Positions 50,520 through 59,842 are shown, counted from the stretch's first letter. The stretch is 64,000 nucleotides of DNA from Arthrobacter sp. 131MFCol6.1 (GCF_000374925.1 NZ_KB895542.1:1-64000), one strand, 5' to 3'. Notes: generated by a model not told the origin, from the sequence alone. A program made the numbers and translations.

Positions 50520-51175
50520 CGCGCATCGCAATCATCGGCGGCCACGGCAAGGTGGCTTTGGAACTGTCCAGGATCCTCGCGGCGGAAGGGCACGGGGTCA
50601 CCTCCTTTATCCGCAACCCGGACCATGCGTCCGACGTCGCGGCCACGGGCGCCACGCCAGTGCTGCTGGACGTGGAGAACGCGACGACGGCGCAGATCGC
50701 CGAGGCACTCCGCGGACACGACGCCGTGGTGTGGTCGGCCGGCGCCGGCGGCGGCAGCCCCGAGCGGACCTACGCCGTGGACCGCGACGCCGCGATCCGT
50801 TCCATGGACGCCGCGGCGGAAGCGGGCGTCAACAGGTACGTCATGGTGTCTTATTTCGGTGCCGGGCCGGACCACGGCGTCCCCGCGGACAACGGCTTCT
50901 TCGCCTACGCCGAGGCCAAGGCCGCAGCGGATGAGTACCTGCGCGGTTCAGGCTTGGACTGGACCGTCCTGGGCCCCGGAACGCTGACCGCGGGACCCGG
51001 CAACGGGATGATCGACGTCGACCCCGCCGATACGTCGGACGGCACCGAAACCGCCCGGGCCAACGTCGCCCTGGTGGCGGCGGCGGTCCTCGGACTGCCG
51101 GCCACGATCGGGCGCACCATCGAGTTCCGGGACGGCACACTCCCGCTCGCGGCAGCGCTGGACCCGTTGGACTAA
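50516..51175 (+). CDS. NAD(P)-binding, NmrA/SDR-like protein
   Basis: 219-residue atypical short-chain dehydrogenase (SDR_a5-like). Nucleotide-binding IIGGHGKVALELSRIL near residue 5 replaces the classical TGxxGxxG; VVWSAGAG and YFAYAEAKAAADEYL-type segment FFAYAEAKAAADEYL follow. The family covers redox sensors and epimerase-like proteins such as YwnB/YtfG relatives. Start overlaps yidC stop by four bases; any functional link between the two is unproven. Confidence 0.88.
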   Translation: MTRIAIIGGHGKVALELSRILAAEGHGVTSFIRNPDHASDVAATGATPVLLDVENATTAQIAEALRGHDAVVWSAGAGGGSPERTYAVDRDAAIRSMDAAAEAGVNRYVMVSYFGAGPDHGVPADNGFFAYAEAKAAADEYLRGSGLDWTVLGPGTLTAGPGNGMIDVDPADTSDGTETARANVALVAAAVLGLPATIGRTIEFRDGTLPLAAALDPLD

Positions 51176-51219
51176 TCCGGCGGGCCAGCCCGCGAAGAGA
51201 ACGAGCCGGACCCGACCCG

Positions 51220-52401
51220 TCAGGCCGGGGCGGGGAGGGCCAGCTCCAGGGCATGCGCCTCGACGTAGTCCAGGGCGTGCCGGACCGCGCCCGCCGTGAC
51301 GATCGCGTCGCCCAGCGGTGAGACCGTCACCCGCGGGGGAGTCGCGGTGAAACGGGGGAGCAGCGCTGTGATGCCCGGCAGGAGCGCCCCGGCGGACTCG
51401 GCGACGGCGCCGCCGATCACCACCTGCTCGGGGTTGATCAGGCTCGCGATCGAGGCGATGACCCGTGCCATGCGCTCCGAAATCCGGTCCAGGATGGCCA
51501 GGGCCGCCGCATCACCCGCGGCCGCGTCCGCGAAGACGCGCGGCGCGCTGGCCGGACCGCCCGCGGAGGGTCCGCCGCCGGCCGCCGACCACTGCCGCAC
51601 CAGGGCGGCGATGCCGTCGCTGGAGCCAACGCCCTCCACCATGTCCAGATAACCCATCTCGCCGGCGGCCCCGCCGCGGCCGTGGAGCAGGCGGCCGGAT
51701 TCCATCACGCCGGCGCCCAGGCGTTCGCCCGCCAGGAGCACCACCAGATCATCCACGCCCACGCCGGACCCGCGCCAGCGCTCACCGAGCGCGGCCAGGT
51801 TGGCGTCGTTCTCCAGGAGCACCGTCCAGCCGTGCAGCTCCTTCAGCGCGGAGCGGAGCCCGACGTCGAACAGGCTCCAAAACCGCTGCGTCACCAGAAC
51901 GTTGCCATCGCGGTCCACCGGCGCGGCGATTCCGGCGCCGACGGCCAGAACCCTGCCCGGGTCCGCCCCCGCTGCTTCCAAGGCCTGGCGGCAGGCGAGG
52001 TCGACGACGCCGATCCGCTCCTGCGCGGGGATGTCCGCCGCGCGGAAGCTCCCGCTGGAACGGCCGATCACCGTGCCGCGGAGGTCGGCCACGGCGGCGG
52101 TGGTGGTCGCGGCACCAATGTCCAGGCCCAGCACAAAGCCCGCTTCCCGGTTGAAGGCAAACCGCCGGGCCGGCCGGCCCTTCCGCGGATTGCCGGGGTC
52201 TGTGGGCTGGTCCTGCTCCACGATCCAGCCCCGGCTGATCAGGTCCTCGCAGACGGCGATGACCGAGGCCCGGGTCAGTCCGGTCAGGGCCATCAGCTCG
52301 GTTCCGGTGGCAACCTCGGCGCCGCGGATGTGGCGCAGCACGGCCTGGGCATTGACGCGGCGCAGCAGCTGCGGCGTGGCGGCGGCTGCGTGCGGCATCA
52401 C
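51220..52401 (-). CDS. ROK-family transcriptional repressor
   Basis: 393-residue ROK regulator: an N-terminal winged helix (about residues 8-70, LLRRVNAQAVLRHIRGAEVATGTELMALTGLTRASVIAVCEDLISRGW) and a sugar-kinase-like domain with GLDIGAATTTAAVADLRG and LVVLLAGERLGAGVM. The CxCGxxGCxE zinc motif usual in ROK proteins is absent: the segment reads GRGGAAGEMGYLDMVEG, so the metal site is lost, as in several actinobacterial members. Divergent from the alpha-glucosidase gene with an ATTTAG-N7-CTAAAT operator between; it should repress sugar use. Confidence 0.92.
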   Translation of the reverse strand: MMPHAAAATPQLLRRVNAQAVLRHIRGAEVATGTELMALTGLTRASVIAVCEDLISRGWIVEQDQPTDPGNPRKGRPARRFAFNREAGFVLGLDIGAATTTAAVADLRGTVIGRSSGSFRAADIPAQERIGVVDLACRQALEAAGADPGRVLAVGAGIAAPVDRDGNVLVTQRFWSLFDVGLRSALKELHGWTVLLENDANLAALGERWRGSGVGVDDLVVLLAGERLGAGVMESGRLLHGRGGAAGEMGYLDMVEGVGSSDGIAALVRQWSAAGGGPSAGGPASAPRVFADAAAGDAAALAILDRISERMARVIASIASLINPEQVVIGGAVAESAGALLPGITALLPRFTATPPRVTVSPLGDAIVTAGAVRHALDYVEAHALELALPAPA

Positions 52402-52447
52402 TTCTTGACCTCTTCTGTCCCCGGACCCATAATTGTTCAGGCAATAT

Positions 52448-52466
52448 ATTTAGCTTGTATCTAAAT
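52448..52466. promoter_or_regulatory. ROK operator ATTTAG-N7-CTAAAT
   Basis: Perfect 6-bp inverted repeat in an AT-rich stretch, 35 bases before the GH13 start and 46 bases from the ROK start. Resembles the TTTAG/CTAAA half-sites of XylR-type operators. Position fits repression of both divergent genes. Confidence 0.7.
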
Positions 52467-52501
52467 TACCAGAAGCCCTCCCAGACCCGAAGGAATCTCC
52501 T

Positions 52502-54208
52502 TTGACCAACACCGCCACGCTGGCCACCCTGTCCGGTTCCGACCTCGCCGCCGACCCCAACTGGTGGCGCCAGGCATCGGTGTACCAGATCTACCCCCGG
52601 AGCTTTTCGGACTCCAACGGTGATGGTTTGGGCGACATCAAGGGGATCACCGCCAAGGTCCCGTACCTGAAGGAACTCGGGATCGACGCCGTCTGGCTCT
52701 CCCCGTTCTACCCCTCGGCCCTCGCCGACGGCGGCTACGACGTCGACGACTACCGCGACGTGGACCCCAAGCTCGGCACCCTGGCGGACTTCGACGAGAT
52801 GTCCGCCGCGCTGCACGCCGCCGGCATCAAGCTCATCGCCGACATCGTCCCCAACCACTCCTCGAACCGGCACGAATGGTTCCGGGAGGCCCTGGCCTCC
52901 CCGCGCGGCTCCGCCGCCCGCGACCGCTACATTTTCCGCGACGGTCTCGGCGAGAACGGCGAGCTCGCGCCGTCGGACTGGGAATCCGTCTTCGGCGGCC
53001 CCGCCTGGGAGCGGATCACCGAGCCCGACGGCACGCCCGGCCAGTGGTACATGCACATCTTCGCGAAGGAACAGCCGGACCTGAACTGGGCCAACCGGGA
53101 AATCCGCGACGACTTCCTCAAGACGCTCCGCTTCTGGTCCGACCGCGGTGTGGACGGCTTCCGCGTCGACGTCGCCCACGCGCTGACCAAGGACCTCACC
53201 GAGCCGCTGATCTCCAAGGTGGAGCTCAGCGCCGCCAACACCGGAACGGACGGCTTCCCGGACGGCTCGCACCCGTTCTGGGACCGCGATGAAGTCCACG
53301 AGATCTACGCCGAATGGCGCGAGGTGTTCAACGAGTACAACCCGCCGCGCACCGCCGTCGCCGAGGCCTGGGTGCACGCCACCCGCCGCGCCCGTTACGC
53401 CAGCCCGGAAGGCCTGGGCCAGGCGTTCAACTTCGACCTCCTGCAGGCCGACTTCGACGCCGGCGAGTTCCGCGAAATCATCGCCCGGAACCTTGCCGAG
53501 GCCACGGAATCCGGTGCCTCCTCCACCTGGGTCTTCTCCAACCACGACGTCGTCCGCCACGCCACCCGCTACGGCCTGCCCCAGGGCGGCGGCAAGCACG
53601 CCCAGGGCCAGGACGGCAAGGGCTGGCTGCTGGCCGGCGCCCCCGTTGAGGAACTCGACGTCGAACTCGGCCTGCGCCGGGCCCGTGCCGCCACCTTGCT
53701 GATGCTGGCCCTGCCGGGCTCGGCCTACCTGTACCAGGGCGAGGAACTGGGACTGCAGGAAGTCGCGGAGATCCCCGACGCCGAGCGCCAGGACCCCACC
53801 TTCTTCCGGAACAAGGGCGTGGAGATCGGCCGCGACGGCTGCCGCGTGCCGCTGCCCTGGGCCCCGGAGGGCACCTCGTTCGGCTTCGGCGCCGGCGGCG
53901 CACACCTGCCGCAGCCGGCCTGGTTCAGCCGCTACGCGGTGGCGGTCCAGGACGGCGTGGAGGGCTCCACCCTCGAGCTCTACCGCAAGGCCCTGAAGCT
54001 GCGCCGCGAACTGCAGACCTCCGAGGAACTGCAGTGGCAGGAATCCGGCAGCGCCGACGTCCTGCGCTTCAGCCGCCCCGGCGGCTGGCAGACGGTGACC
54101 AACTTCGGCGACGCGCCGGTTGATCTGCCGACCGGCGAGGTGCTGGTCAGCAGCGGCCCGCTGGACGGCGGACAGCTGCCGGCCAACACCACCGTCTGGC
54201 TGCGGTGA
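52502..54208 (+). CDS. GH13 alpha-glucosidase
   Basis: 568-residue cytoplasmic alpha-glucosidase of glycoside hydrolase family 13 (GH13_30/23-like). Catalytic residues: nucleophile D223 in GFRVDVAHAL, acid/base E288 in AVAEAWV, and transition-state stabiliser D349 in FSNHDVV. The early YQIYPRSFSDSNGDGLGDIKGI and KEQPDLNWANREIRDD motifs point to an oligo-alpha-1,4/1,6-glucosidase type. No signal peptide. TTG start follows GAAGGA. Overlaps the aldo/keto reductase start (GTGA). Controlled by the divergent ROK repressor. Confidence 0.94.
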   Translation: MTNTATLATLSGSDLAADPNWWRQASVYQIYPRSFSDSNGDGLGDIKGITAKVPYLKELGIDAVWLSPFYPSALADGGYDVDDYRDVDPKLGTLADFDEMSAALHAAGIKLIADIVPNHSSNRHEWFREALASPRGSAARDRYIFRDGLGENGELAPSDWESVFGGPAWERITEPDGTPGQWYMHIFAKEQPDLNWANREIRDDFLKTLRFWSDRGVDGFRVDVAHALTKDLTEPLISKVELSAANTGTDGFPDGSHPFWDRDEVHEIYAEWREVFNEYNPPRTAVAEAWVHATRRARYASPEGLGQAFNFDLLQADFDAGEFREIIARNLAEATESGASSTWVFSNHDVVRHATRYGLPQGGGKHAQGQDGKGWLLAGAPVEELDVELGLRRARAATLLMLALPGSAYLYQGEELGLQEVAEIPDAERQDPTFFRNKGVEIGRDGCRVPLPWAPEGTSFGFGAGGAHLPQPAWFSRYAVAVQDGVEGSTLELYRKALKLRRELQTSEELQWQESGSADVLRFSRPGGWQTVTNFGDAPVDLPTGEVLVSSGPLDGGQLPANTTVWLR

Positions 54209-55200
54209 TCCCCGCACCGCAGGCTTCGTCCGGCACGGCCGCCGACGCCGGGAACCTCCCCCAAGAACTCGTCTACGGCTGCATGGGCCTGGGCGGCGAC
54301 TGGTCGGCCGAGCCGTACTCCTCCGCGCACGTGGACGAGGCGGCCGCGGCCGTCGAAGCCGCCATGAACGCGGGCATCACGCTGTTCGACCATGCGGACA
54401 TCTACACCAACGGCAAGGCCGAAGCCGTCTTTGGCGAGGTCCTGGCCCGGACCCCCGGGCTGCGGGAGAAGATCCGGCTGCAGACCAAGTGCGGCATCCG
54501 GCTCAATGAGCAGGGCCTGGAGGCCTACTACGACCTCAGCCGGGACGGCATCCTGGAGCGGGTCAACGAAAGCCTGGCCCGGCTCCGGACGGACTACGTC
54601 GACGTGCTCATGCTGCACCGCCCCGATCCCCTGATGGACCCGGCGGAGGTGGCCTCCGCCGTCGGGCAGCTCATGGCCGAAGGCAAGGTGCGGGCCGTGG
54701 GCGTGTCCAACATGTCGGGCCCGCAGATCGAGATGCTGCAGGACCGGCTCGAGGTGCCCGTGGTGGGCAACCAGCTCGAAATGAGCCTGCTGAAGCGGGC
54801 GTGGCTGGAAAGCACGGTGCTGGTCAACCATGCGGAGGGCACGGACTACAGTTTCCCGCACGGGACCGTGGAGCATTGCGTCCGGAACGGCATCCGGCTG
54901 CAGGCGTACGGGTCGCTGGCCCGCGGCCTCTACACCGGGGCGCCGGCGGCCGCGCGGACGCCGGGCGAGGAGGCCGCCACCTCTCTCGTGGCCGCCCTGG
55001 CCGCCGAGAAGGGGACCACGGGGGAGGCGATCGTGCTGGGCTGGCTCATGAGGCACCCTGCCGGGATTGCGCCCGTGATCGGCACCGCGAACCCGGACAG
55101 GATCCTCGCCTGCGCCGGTGCCGCCGAGGCCGCCGCGGCGATGACCCGCGCCGAGTGGTACGGCCTCTGGGTCGCGGCCCGGGGAAGCAACATCCCCTAG
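54205..55200 (+). CDS. Aldo/keto reductase
   Basis: 331-residue (beta/alpha)8 oxidoreductase similar to E. coli YdhF. Tetrad: Asp/Tyr in LFDHADIYTNGKAE near residue 57, Lys in LQTKCGI near 94, His in VLMLHRPDP near 136. NADPH site IAPVIGTANPDRI near the end. Co-translated with the alpha-glucosidase by a four-base overlap, suggesting work on a sugar or its breakdown product; exact substrate unknown. Confidence 0.9.
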   Translation: MIPAPQASSGTAADAGNLPQELVYGCMGLGGDWSAEPYSSAHVDEAAAAVEAAMNAGITLFDHADIYTNGKAEAVFGEVLARTPGLREKIRLQTKCGIRLNEQGLEAYYDLSRDGILERVNESLARLRTDYVDVLMLHRPDPLMDPAEVASAVGQLMAEGKVRAVGVSNMSGPQIEMLQDRLEVPVVGNQLEMSLLKRAWLESTVLVNHAEGTDYSFPHGTVEHCVRNGIRLQAYGSLARGLYTGAPAAARTPGEEAATSLVAALAAEKGTTGEAIVLGWLMRHPAGIAPVIGTANPDRILACAGAAEAAAAMTRAEWYGLWVAARGSNIP

Positions 55201-55224
55201 CCAGTCCCGCCCCCTCCCGCCCCA

Positions 55225-55289
55225 CCCAACTGGCCGGCCGCCTGGCCGTTGTGAGCCCTGAAAACGGCTTCTGCTGCCGGCCAGTTGGG
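55225..55289. repeat. 13-bp inverted repeat after the aldo/keto reductase
   Basis: CCCAACTGGCCGG (55225-55237) and its exact reverse complement (55277-55289), with a 39-base spacer. Not a simple terminator because of the long loop and missing T-run. Confidence 0.75.
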
Positions 55290-55362
55290 CAGGGATGTGA
55301 TTTTGGTCGTAATGGTCGCCCCTGAGGGCCGGATCGCTTAGCGGCAAGTGCCCCCGGGCGAC

Positions 55363-55368
55363 TAGCGT
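55363..55368 (+). promoter_or_regulatory. -10 hexamer TAGCGT for the CoA-lyase gene
   Basis: TAGCGT ends 6 bases before the ATG at 55375; leaderless start likely. Confidence 0.6.
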
Positions 55369-55374
55369 AGATGC

Positions 55375-56238
55375 ATGACCTCTACGACCACCGCCGAATC
55401 ACTTCGGCCCCAACGCAACATCCCGGCCGACATCGCCCGCTCCTGGCTGCTGGTTAATGCGATGAAGACCGACCTCTTCGACCAGTCCGCCGTCTCCCGG
55501 GCCGATGCGATCATCCTTGACATCGAAGACGCGGTGGACCCCTCCCAGAAGGACACCGCCCGCGCCAACGTCGTGAACTGGCTGACCGCCGGCGGCAGCG
55601 CGTGGGTCCGGATCAACGACGCCACCAGCCCGTTCTGGGCCGACGACCTCGCCGGCCTGCGCGGCACCCCCGGCCTGCTGGGCATCATGCTGGCCAAGAC
55701 CGAATCGGCCGACCAGGTGACCGAGAGCTTCCACCGGATGGACGGCAAGACCCCGGTGATTCCCCTGGTCGAGTCCGCCGTCGGCATCGAGGAAGCCAAC
55801 AACATCGCCAAGGCCCAGGGCGCGTTCCGCCTGGCCTTCGGCTCGGGCGACTTCCGCCGCGACACCGGCATGGCGGCCACCGCGGAAGCCATGGCCTACC
55901 CACGTGCCAAGCTGGTTGTGGCCAGCCGCGTGGGCAACCTGCCCGGCCCCATCGACGGACCGACCGTCGGCACGAACCACCCGATCCTGCGCGAACAGAC
56001 CGGCATCACCGTGATGATGGGGATGACCGGGAAGCTCTGCCTCGCGATCGACCAGACCCCGGTCATCAACGAGGTCATCAGCCCCACGCCGTCCGACGTC
56101 GCGTGGGCCACGGACTTCATGGCCGACTTCGAAGCCAGCGGCCGCGTCATCCGGGACGGCTCCGACCTGCCGCGCCTGGGCCGCGCCGAAAAGATCATGA
56201 AGCTCGCCGTGGCCTTTGGCGTGCAGCCGGCCCTGTAA
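55375..56238 (+). CDS. HpcH/HpaI (CitE-like) CoA-ester lyase
   Basis: 287-residue TIM-barrel lyase of the CitE-like group. Landmarks: SWLLVNAMKTD early (where canonical members have R-S-x-L-x-x-P), DAIILDIEDAVDPSQKDTAR with metal-binding acids near residue 45, RINDATSPFWADDL near 80, PLVESAVGIEEANNIAKA with the metal-binding Glu near 128, and a FGSGDFRRDTGM loop. Cleaves a 3-hydroxyacyl- or malyl-CoA-type ester, or acts on citramalyl-CoA; not decidable. Leaderless start; 25 bases before the DUF2797 gene. Confidence 0.88.
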   Translation: MTSTTTAESLRPQRNIPADIARSWLLVNAMKTDLFDQSAVSRADAIILDIEDAVDPSQKDTARANVVNWLTAGGSAWVRINDATSPFWADDLAGLRGTPGLLGIMLAKTESADQVTESFHRMDGKTPVIPLVESAVGIEEANNIAKAQGAFRLAFGSGDFRRDTGMAATAEAMAYPRAKLVVASRVGNLPGPIDGPTVGTNHPILREQTGITVMMGMTGKLCLAIDQTPVINEVISPTPSDVAWATDFMADFEASGRVIRDGSDLPRLGRAEKIMKLAVAFGVQPAL

Positions 56239-56263
56239 CCGCCACACCACTTCAGGAGACCCC

Positions 56264-57208
56264 GTGACTGATACCCGCTATCTGGTTCACGGGGTCTTTT
56301 GGGATTCTCCGGCGCCCGGGCCCGTCGCGGCGCCCGGCGGCAGGCCTCCGGCGATGCGCCTGCAGGACCCGGACGGCACCATCACCGCACTGCCGCTCGA
56401 CGCCGGCACCCGCCTCGGTTTCCGGCTCGCCGCCGCGGGGAAACATTGCCTTGGGCATCACTTGGTGCACGGACCCGCGGACCGGGACCACGTCCTGTGC
56501 CCCGACCAGGCAGCCGCCGCCAAGGGCAGCCAGTGCGGGCGGTGCTTCGTCCTGGACGACTCCCGGCTGATCCACGACTTCCACCGCGGCGGCCGGGTCC
56601 CGCCGGGCCTTCGCGCGTACCTGATGCAGCCGCACTGGCTCTACGTCGCCACCTTCGCCAACGGGGCCAGCAAGGTCGGCACCGCGTCCCACCTGCGCAA
56701 ATGGAACCGGCTCGCCGAGCAGGGCGCCGTCGTCGCCCGGTACGTTGCCCGTGCCGAGGACGGCCGCGTGGTCCGTCTCCTTGAGGACATGATCACGCGC
56801 GAGGCCGGGCTGCCGCAGCAGGTCCGCGCTGCCGCCAAGGCCGCTGCGCTGCTCGCCCCGGCAGCCGCCGTCGACCTCGACGCCCTGAACGGACGGCTGG
56901 CGGGGGAGGTCCGGACCCTGCTCGCCGGTGCCGGCGGGGAGGGCTTCGCGGTGGTGGATGAGCGGTGGGTCCGGCCGGAACTCTCCGCGAAGGCCTGCGC
57001 CCCGGCCGCCCGGCATGCCTATCCGCACGATCTGGGGGCCGGAGCGCACGGATTCCGGATCGACTCGCTGAGCGGCGGCATCGCGGTCGCGACGCTGGAT
57101 GGGAGCGGACTGGAATTCGTGGTGAACCTGGGCCAGCTCAAGGCCCGGGTGATCGAACTCGGTGACCACGGCTCGGACGTCCCGGCCGTGCAGGAATCCC
57201 TGTTCTGA
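56264..57208 (+). CDS. DUF2797 family protein
   Basis: 314-residue protein with a zinc-ribbon-like core: HCLGHHLVHGP, CPDQAAAAKGSQCGRCFVLDDSRLIHDFHRGG (three cysteines) and LYVATFANGASKVGTASHLRKWNRLAEQGA, the hallmark GIY-YIG-like region of DUF2797. Function unknown; the fold may act on nucleic acids. GTG start after CAGGAGA. May be co-transcribed with the lyase. Confidence 0.85.
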   Translation: MTDTRYLVHGVFWDSPAPGPVAAPGGRPPAMRLQDPDGTITALPLDAGTRLGFRLAAAGKHCLGHHLVHGPADRDHVLCPDQAAAAKGSQCGRCFVLDDSRLIHDFHRGGRVPPGLRAYLMQPHWLYVATFANGASKVGTASHLRKWNRLAEQGAVVARYVARAEDGRVVRLLEDMITREAGLPQQVRAAAKAAALLAPAAAVDLDALNGRLAGEVRTLLAGAGGEGFAVVDERWVRPELSAKACAPAARHAYPHDLGAGAHGFRIDSLSGGIAVATLDGSGLEFVVNLGQLKARVIELGDHGSDVPAVQESLF

Positions 57209-57221
57209 CGCCGGAATTGCC

Positions 57222-57290
57222 CCGTGACGCGCAAATTACCGGACGCGCCCGCATTCCGGCGTCGCCAGGCAATGTGAGTGTCGCCAGGAA
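57222..57290. repeat. Degenerate intergenic repeat related to the htpX-yajQ region
   Basis: CCGTGACGCGCAAA at 57222-57235 matches CCGTGACACGCAAA at 15348-15361, and GTCGCCAGG occurs twice here (57260 and 57280), as TGTCGCCAG does in the stem at 15387. Suggests a dispersed intergenic repeat family in degraded form. Confidence 0.4.
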
Positions 57291-57324
57291 TTGTGCGGCT
57301 CGCGGCGTTGCCCGCCCGCCCCGG

Positions 57325-57330
57325 TAGACT
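57325..57330 (+). promoter_or_regulatory. -10 hexamer TAGACT for the small membrane protein gene
   Basis: TAGACT ends 6 bases before the GTG at 57337; leaderless start likely. Confidence 0.55.
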
Positions 57331-57336
57331 GGCACG

Positions 57337-57561
57337 GTGCTGAATGAATTCTGGGCCACCGCGTCAACCGCCTACAAGGTGCTCGTCTTCGGCGCCATGG
57401 GCCTGATCGGCGTCGGCATCATCCTCAGCGTGGTGGGCAACAGCACCGGCAACCAGGCGCTGGCCCTCGCCTCACTGGCAGTGATCGGGCTGGGCCTGAT
57501 CCTGCACATTGCCGGGCTTGTGGTCCGAGGCCAGGCGATCCGGAAGAACCTCAAGCGCTAG
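57337..57561 (+). CDS. Small two-span membrane protein
   Basis: 74 residues with two transmembrane helices (about 14-34 and 42-64) and a basic C-terminal end (RGQAIRKNLKR). It resembles short actinobacterial membrane proteins of unknown role. It overlaps the end of the convergent SulP gene by 11 bases. Confidence 0.75.
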   Translation: MLNEFWATASTAYKVLVFGAMGLIGVGIILSVVGNSTGNQALALASLAVIGLGLILHIAGLVVRGQAIRKNLKR

Positions 57562-59248
57562 CGGCCGCGTTCCGCACCACGTGGCTCCGGGCATGTTCGA
57601 CGGAGTCCGGGAGGGATGTGAACAGGTGCTTGTGATGCCGCAGTGAGCGGATGACCCCCACATTGGTCACGAGCTCCAGGTGCTGCGGCTGGACCCCCTT
57701 GAGCAGGACCGTGACCCCGCGCAGCTCCAGCGCGGAGACTACTTCGACGAGCATGTGGGCGCCGGTGGCGTCCAGCATCCGCAGTTGGGACAGCCGGATG
57801 ATGGCCACCTGGATGTCCCTGACCTGGCTGATCTCCTGCAGGACCCGCTCCGCGGCGCCGAAGAACATGGCACCATCCAGCCGGAAGATTGCGATGTGCT
57901 CGTCGCCCGGAACCGGCGGCCCCGGGATGTCCTCGCGCCGGACCCCGCTCAGGGAAGCGAACGTCCGCAGCGTGAACACGGCTGCCGCGGCGAGTCCGAT
58001 CTGGATGGCCACGATGAGATCGAAGGCGACGGTGATGAGGGCTGTGATGACGAACACTGCGGCGTCGGCCCGGGTGGAGCGCAGGATCGCCGTCACGGTG
58101 TGCCGCGAGACCATGCGGGTGGCCGTGACCATGAGGATGCCGGCCAGCGCCGCCAGCGGGATCCTGCCGACGAGCCCCGCCGCCAGGTAGATGATGGCCA
58201 GCAGGACCAGGGCGTGCACCACCGCGGAGAGCCGGGTCTTGGCCCCGGAACGGACGTTCACGGCGGTCCGGGCGATCGCGCCGGTGGCGGGCATGCCGCC
58301 GAAGAATCCGGCAGCGATCGAGGCCAGCCCCTGCCCGGTGAGCTCCCGGTCCGGGCTGTACGCGCCGGACGGACGGCCGTCGGGGCCGACCATGCCGGCG
58401 GCCACCCGGGCCGAGAGCAGGGATTCGATGGCCGCAAGCGTCGCGATGGACACGGCAGGCATCAGCAGTCCGCCCAGCGCGGCCGGATCGACCGAGGGCA
58501 TCGACGGCGCCGGCAGGGAGTGCGGAAGCGCGCCGATCCGAGGTATGTCCAGCGCCAGCATCTCCGACACCGCGGTGGTGAGCAACACCGCAATCAGGCT
58601 CGCGGGCAGGGACCTGTTGAGCTTGGGCAGCAGGTACATCACGGCCGCGACACCCGCCACCACCGCGAGCGTCTGCAGCACAGTGGGCATCGTAGCCTGT
58701 GACGCGCTCTCGACCGCGGCCAGGAGGGTGTTGTGACCCGGCGTTCCCTCGGTGCCCGTGGCCAGCGGAACCTGCTGGAGGAAAATGATGGCGGCGATGC
58801 CGAGCGTGAAACCCTCCACGACCGGCCACGGGATGAACGCGACGGCCCGGCCCAGCCCGCTGGCTCCCAGGATCATGACGAGCAGCCCGGCCAGTACAGA
58901 GACCAGGGCTATGCTGCCGACGCCGTGGGCGGCGACCACCGGGGCCAGGACTACCACCATGGCGCCGGTCGGGCCGGAGACCTGGACATTGGATCCGCCC
59001 ATGACGGCGGCGACAAGTCCTGCCACCACCGCGGTGATCAGTCCGGCCTCCGCCCCGACGCCGGAACTCACCCCGAAGGCCAGCGCCAGGGGGAGCGCCA
59101 CAATGCCCACCGTGATGCCGGCGAACAGGTCCGTCTTCCAGGCAGACCGCAAGAGCTCGTAGTCGCGGCGGGACGGCAGAAACCGGGCGAGGCGTCCCCG
59201 TGCCGTGCGGGATGTCGTGGACGGGTCTGCTGCCTGCGCCGCGCTCAC
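57551..59248 (-). CDS. SulP-family anion permease with STAS domain
   Basis: 565-residue SLC26/SulP transporter. Ten to fourteen hydrophobic segments in residues 35-420 contain DLFAGITVGIVALPLALAFG, VSGPTGAMVV and ATGAIARTAVNVRSGAKTRLSAVVHAL, all diagnostic. A cytoplasmic STAS domain follows (about 450-550; IVRLSQLRMLDATGAHMLVEV-type sequence). Likely imports sulfate, bicarbonate or another anion. The GTG start overlaps the ArsR stop (GTGA), so the two are one transcriptional unit. Confidence 0.92.
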   Translation of the reverse strand: MSAAQAADPSTTSRTARGRLARFLPSRRDYELLRSAWKTDLFAGITVGIVALPLALAFGVSSGVGAEAGLITAVVAGLVAAVMGGSNVQVSGPTGAMVVVLAPVVAAHGVGSIALVSVLAGLLVMILGASGLGRAVAFIPWPVVEGFTLGIAAIIFLQQVPLATGTEGTPGHNTLLAAVESASQATMPTVLQTLAVVAGVAAVMYLLPKLNRSLPASLIAVLLTTAVSEMLALDIPRIGALPHSLPAPSMPSVDPAALGGLLMPAVSIATLAAIESLLSARVAAGMVGPDGRPSGAYSPDRELTGQGLASIAAGFFGGMPATGAIARTAVNVRSGAKTRLSAVVHALVLLAIIYLAAGLVGRIPLAALAGILMVTATRMVSRHTVTAILRSTRADAAVFVITALITVAFDLIVAIQIGLAAAAVFTLRTFASLSGVRREDIPGPPVPGDEHIAIFRLDGAMFFGAAERVLQEISQVRDIQVAIIRLSQLRMLDATGAHMLVEVVSALELRGVTVLLKGVQPQHLELVTNVGVIRSLRHHKHLFTSLPDSVEHARSHVVRNAAASA

Positions 59249-59658
59249 GGTGCTGTGTTGTCGAGGGGGGCGGCACTGTCGACGCCGCCCGCACGGTCGA
59301 GGTGGCCTGCCGGCAGCTCCTGCGCTATCCGGAGCTGTTCGCTGGAACCGGCCAGCGTGTCTAGCAGGAAGACCCGGGCGATCGCGAGCAGCTCCTTGAT
59401 CTTGGGATGAGCCAGCCGGTAGGTCACCACATTCGCCGTCCGGACCGACGTCACCACACCGTTCCGGCGCAGCGTCCCCAGATGCTGGGACAGGTGCGAG
59501 GGCTCCAGCCCCGTCTCGGCGAGCAGGTAACTGACCGGCGCTGACGTGTCCGGTGCCGCCGCCAGGAGCTCGAGGATCCGGATTCGGGCCGGGTGGGCCA
59601 GGGCCTTGAACAGGTTGGCCTTGATTTCGTACAGGGGGGTCTGCGCGGCGGAGATCAT
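59245..59658 (-). CDS. ArsR-family regulator
   Basis: 137-residue winged-helix regulator. FKALAHPARIRILELLAA and ETGLEPSHLSQHLGTLRRNGVVTSVRTANVVTYRLAHP give the DNA-binding helices. No cysteine-rich metal motif is present, so metal sensing of the classical type is unlikely. Overlaps the SulP start by four bases and is expected to control it. The palindrome at 59731-59749 is its probable operator. Confidence 0.9.
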   Translation of the reverse strand: MISAAQTPLYEIKANLFKALAHPARIRILELLAAAPDTSAPVSYLLAETGLEPSHLSQHLGTLRRNGVVTSVRTANVVTYRLAHPKIKELLAIARVFLLDTLAGSSEQLRIAQELPAGHLDRAGGVDSAAPLDNTAP

Positions 59659-59730
59659 GGCAGGAGGACACTTTCTCGCATCCGTCCGCGGCGCGGCCCG
59701 GCGGGACAGCGCGGCCGAACGGATTGATGG

Positions 59731-59749
59731 ATTGATGTTTTCATCATAT
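59731..59749. promoter_or_regulatory. Probable ArsR operator: TGATG-TTTT-CATCA
   Basis: Imperfect AT-rich palindrome with perfect core TGATG (59733-59737) and CATCA (59742-59746), about 75 bases before the ArsR start. A second GGATTGATGG half-site lies just upstream. Confidence 0.55.
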
Positions 59750-59842
59750 CGCCCGCGTCAAGACCCGCCGGAGCGCCCGGCAGTACCGCCCGGGCCCCGG
59801 CACGCACCCCGTCACGAAGCCGGACGGCCCCGGGCGTGGCGA

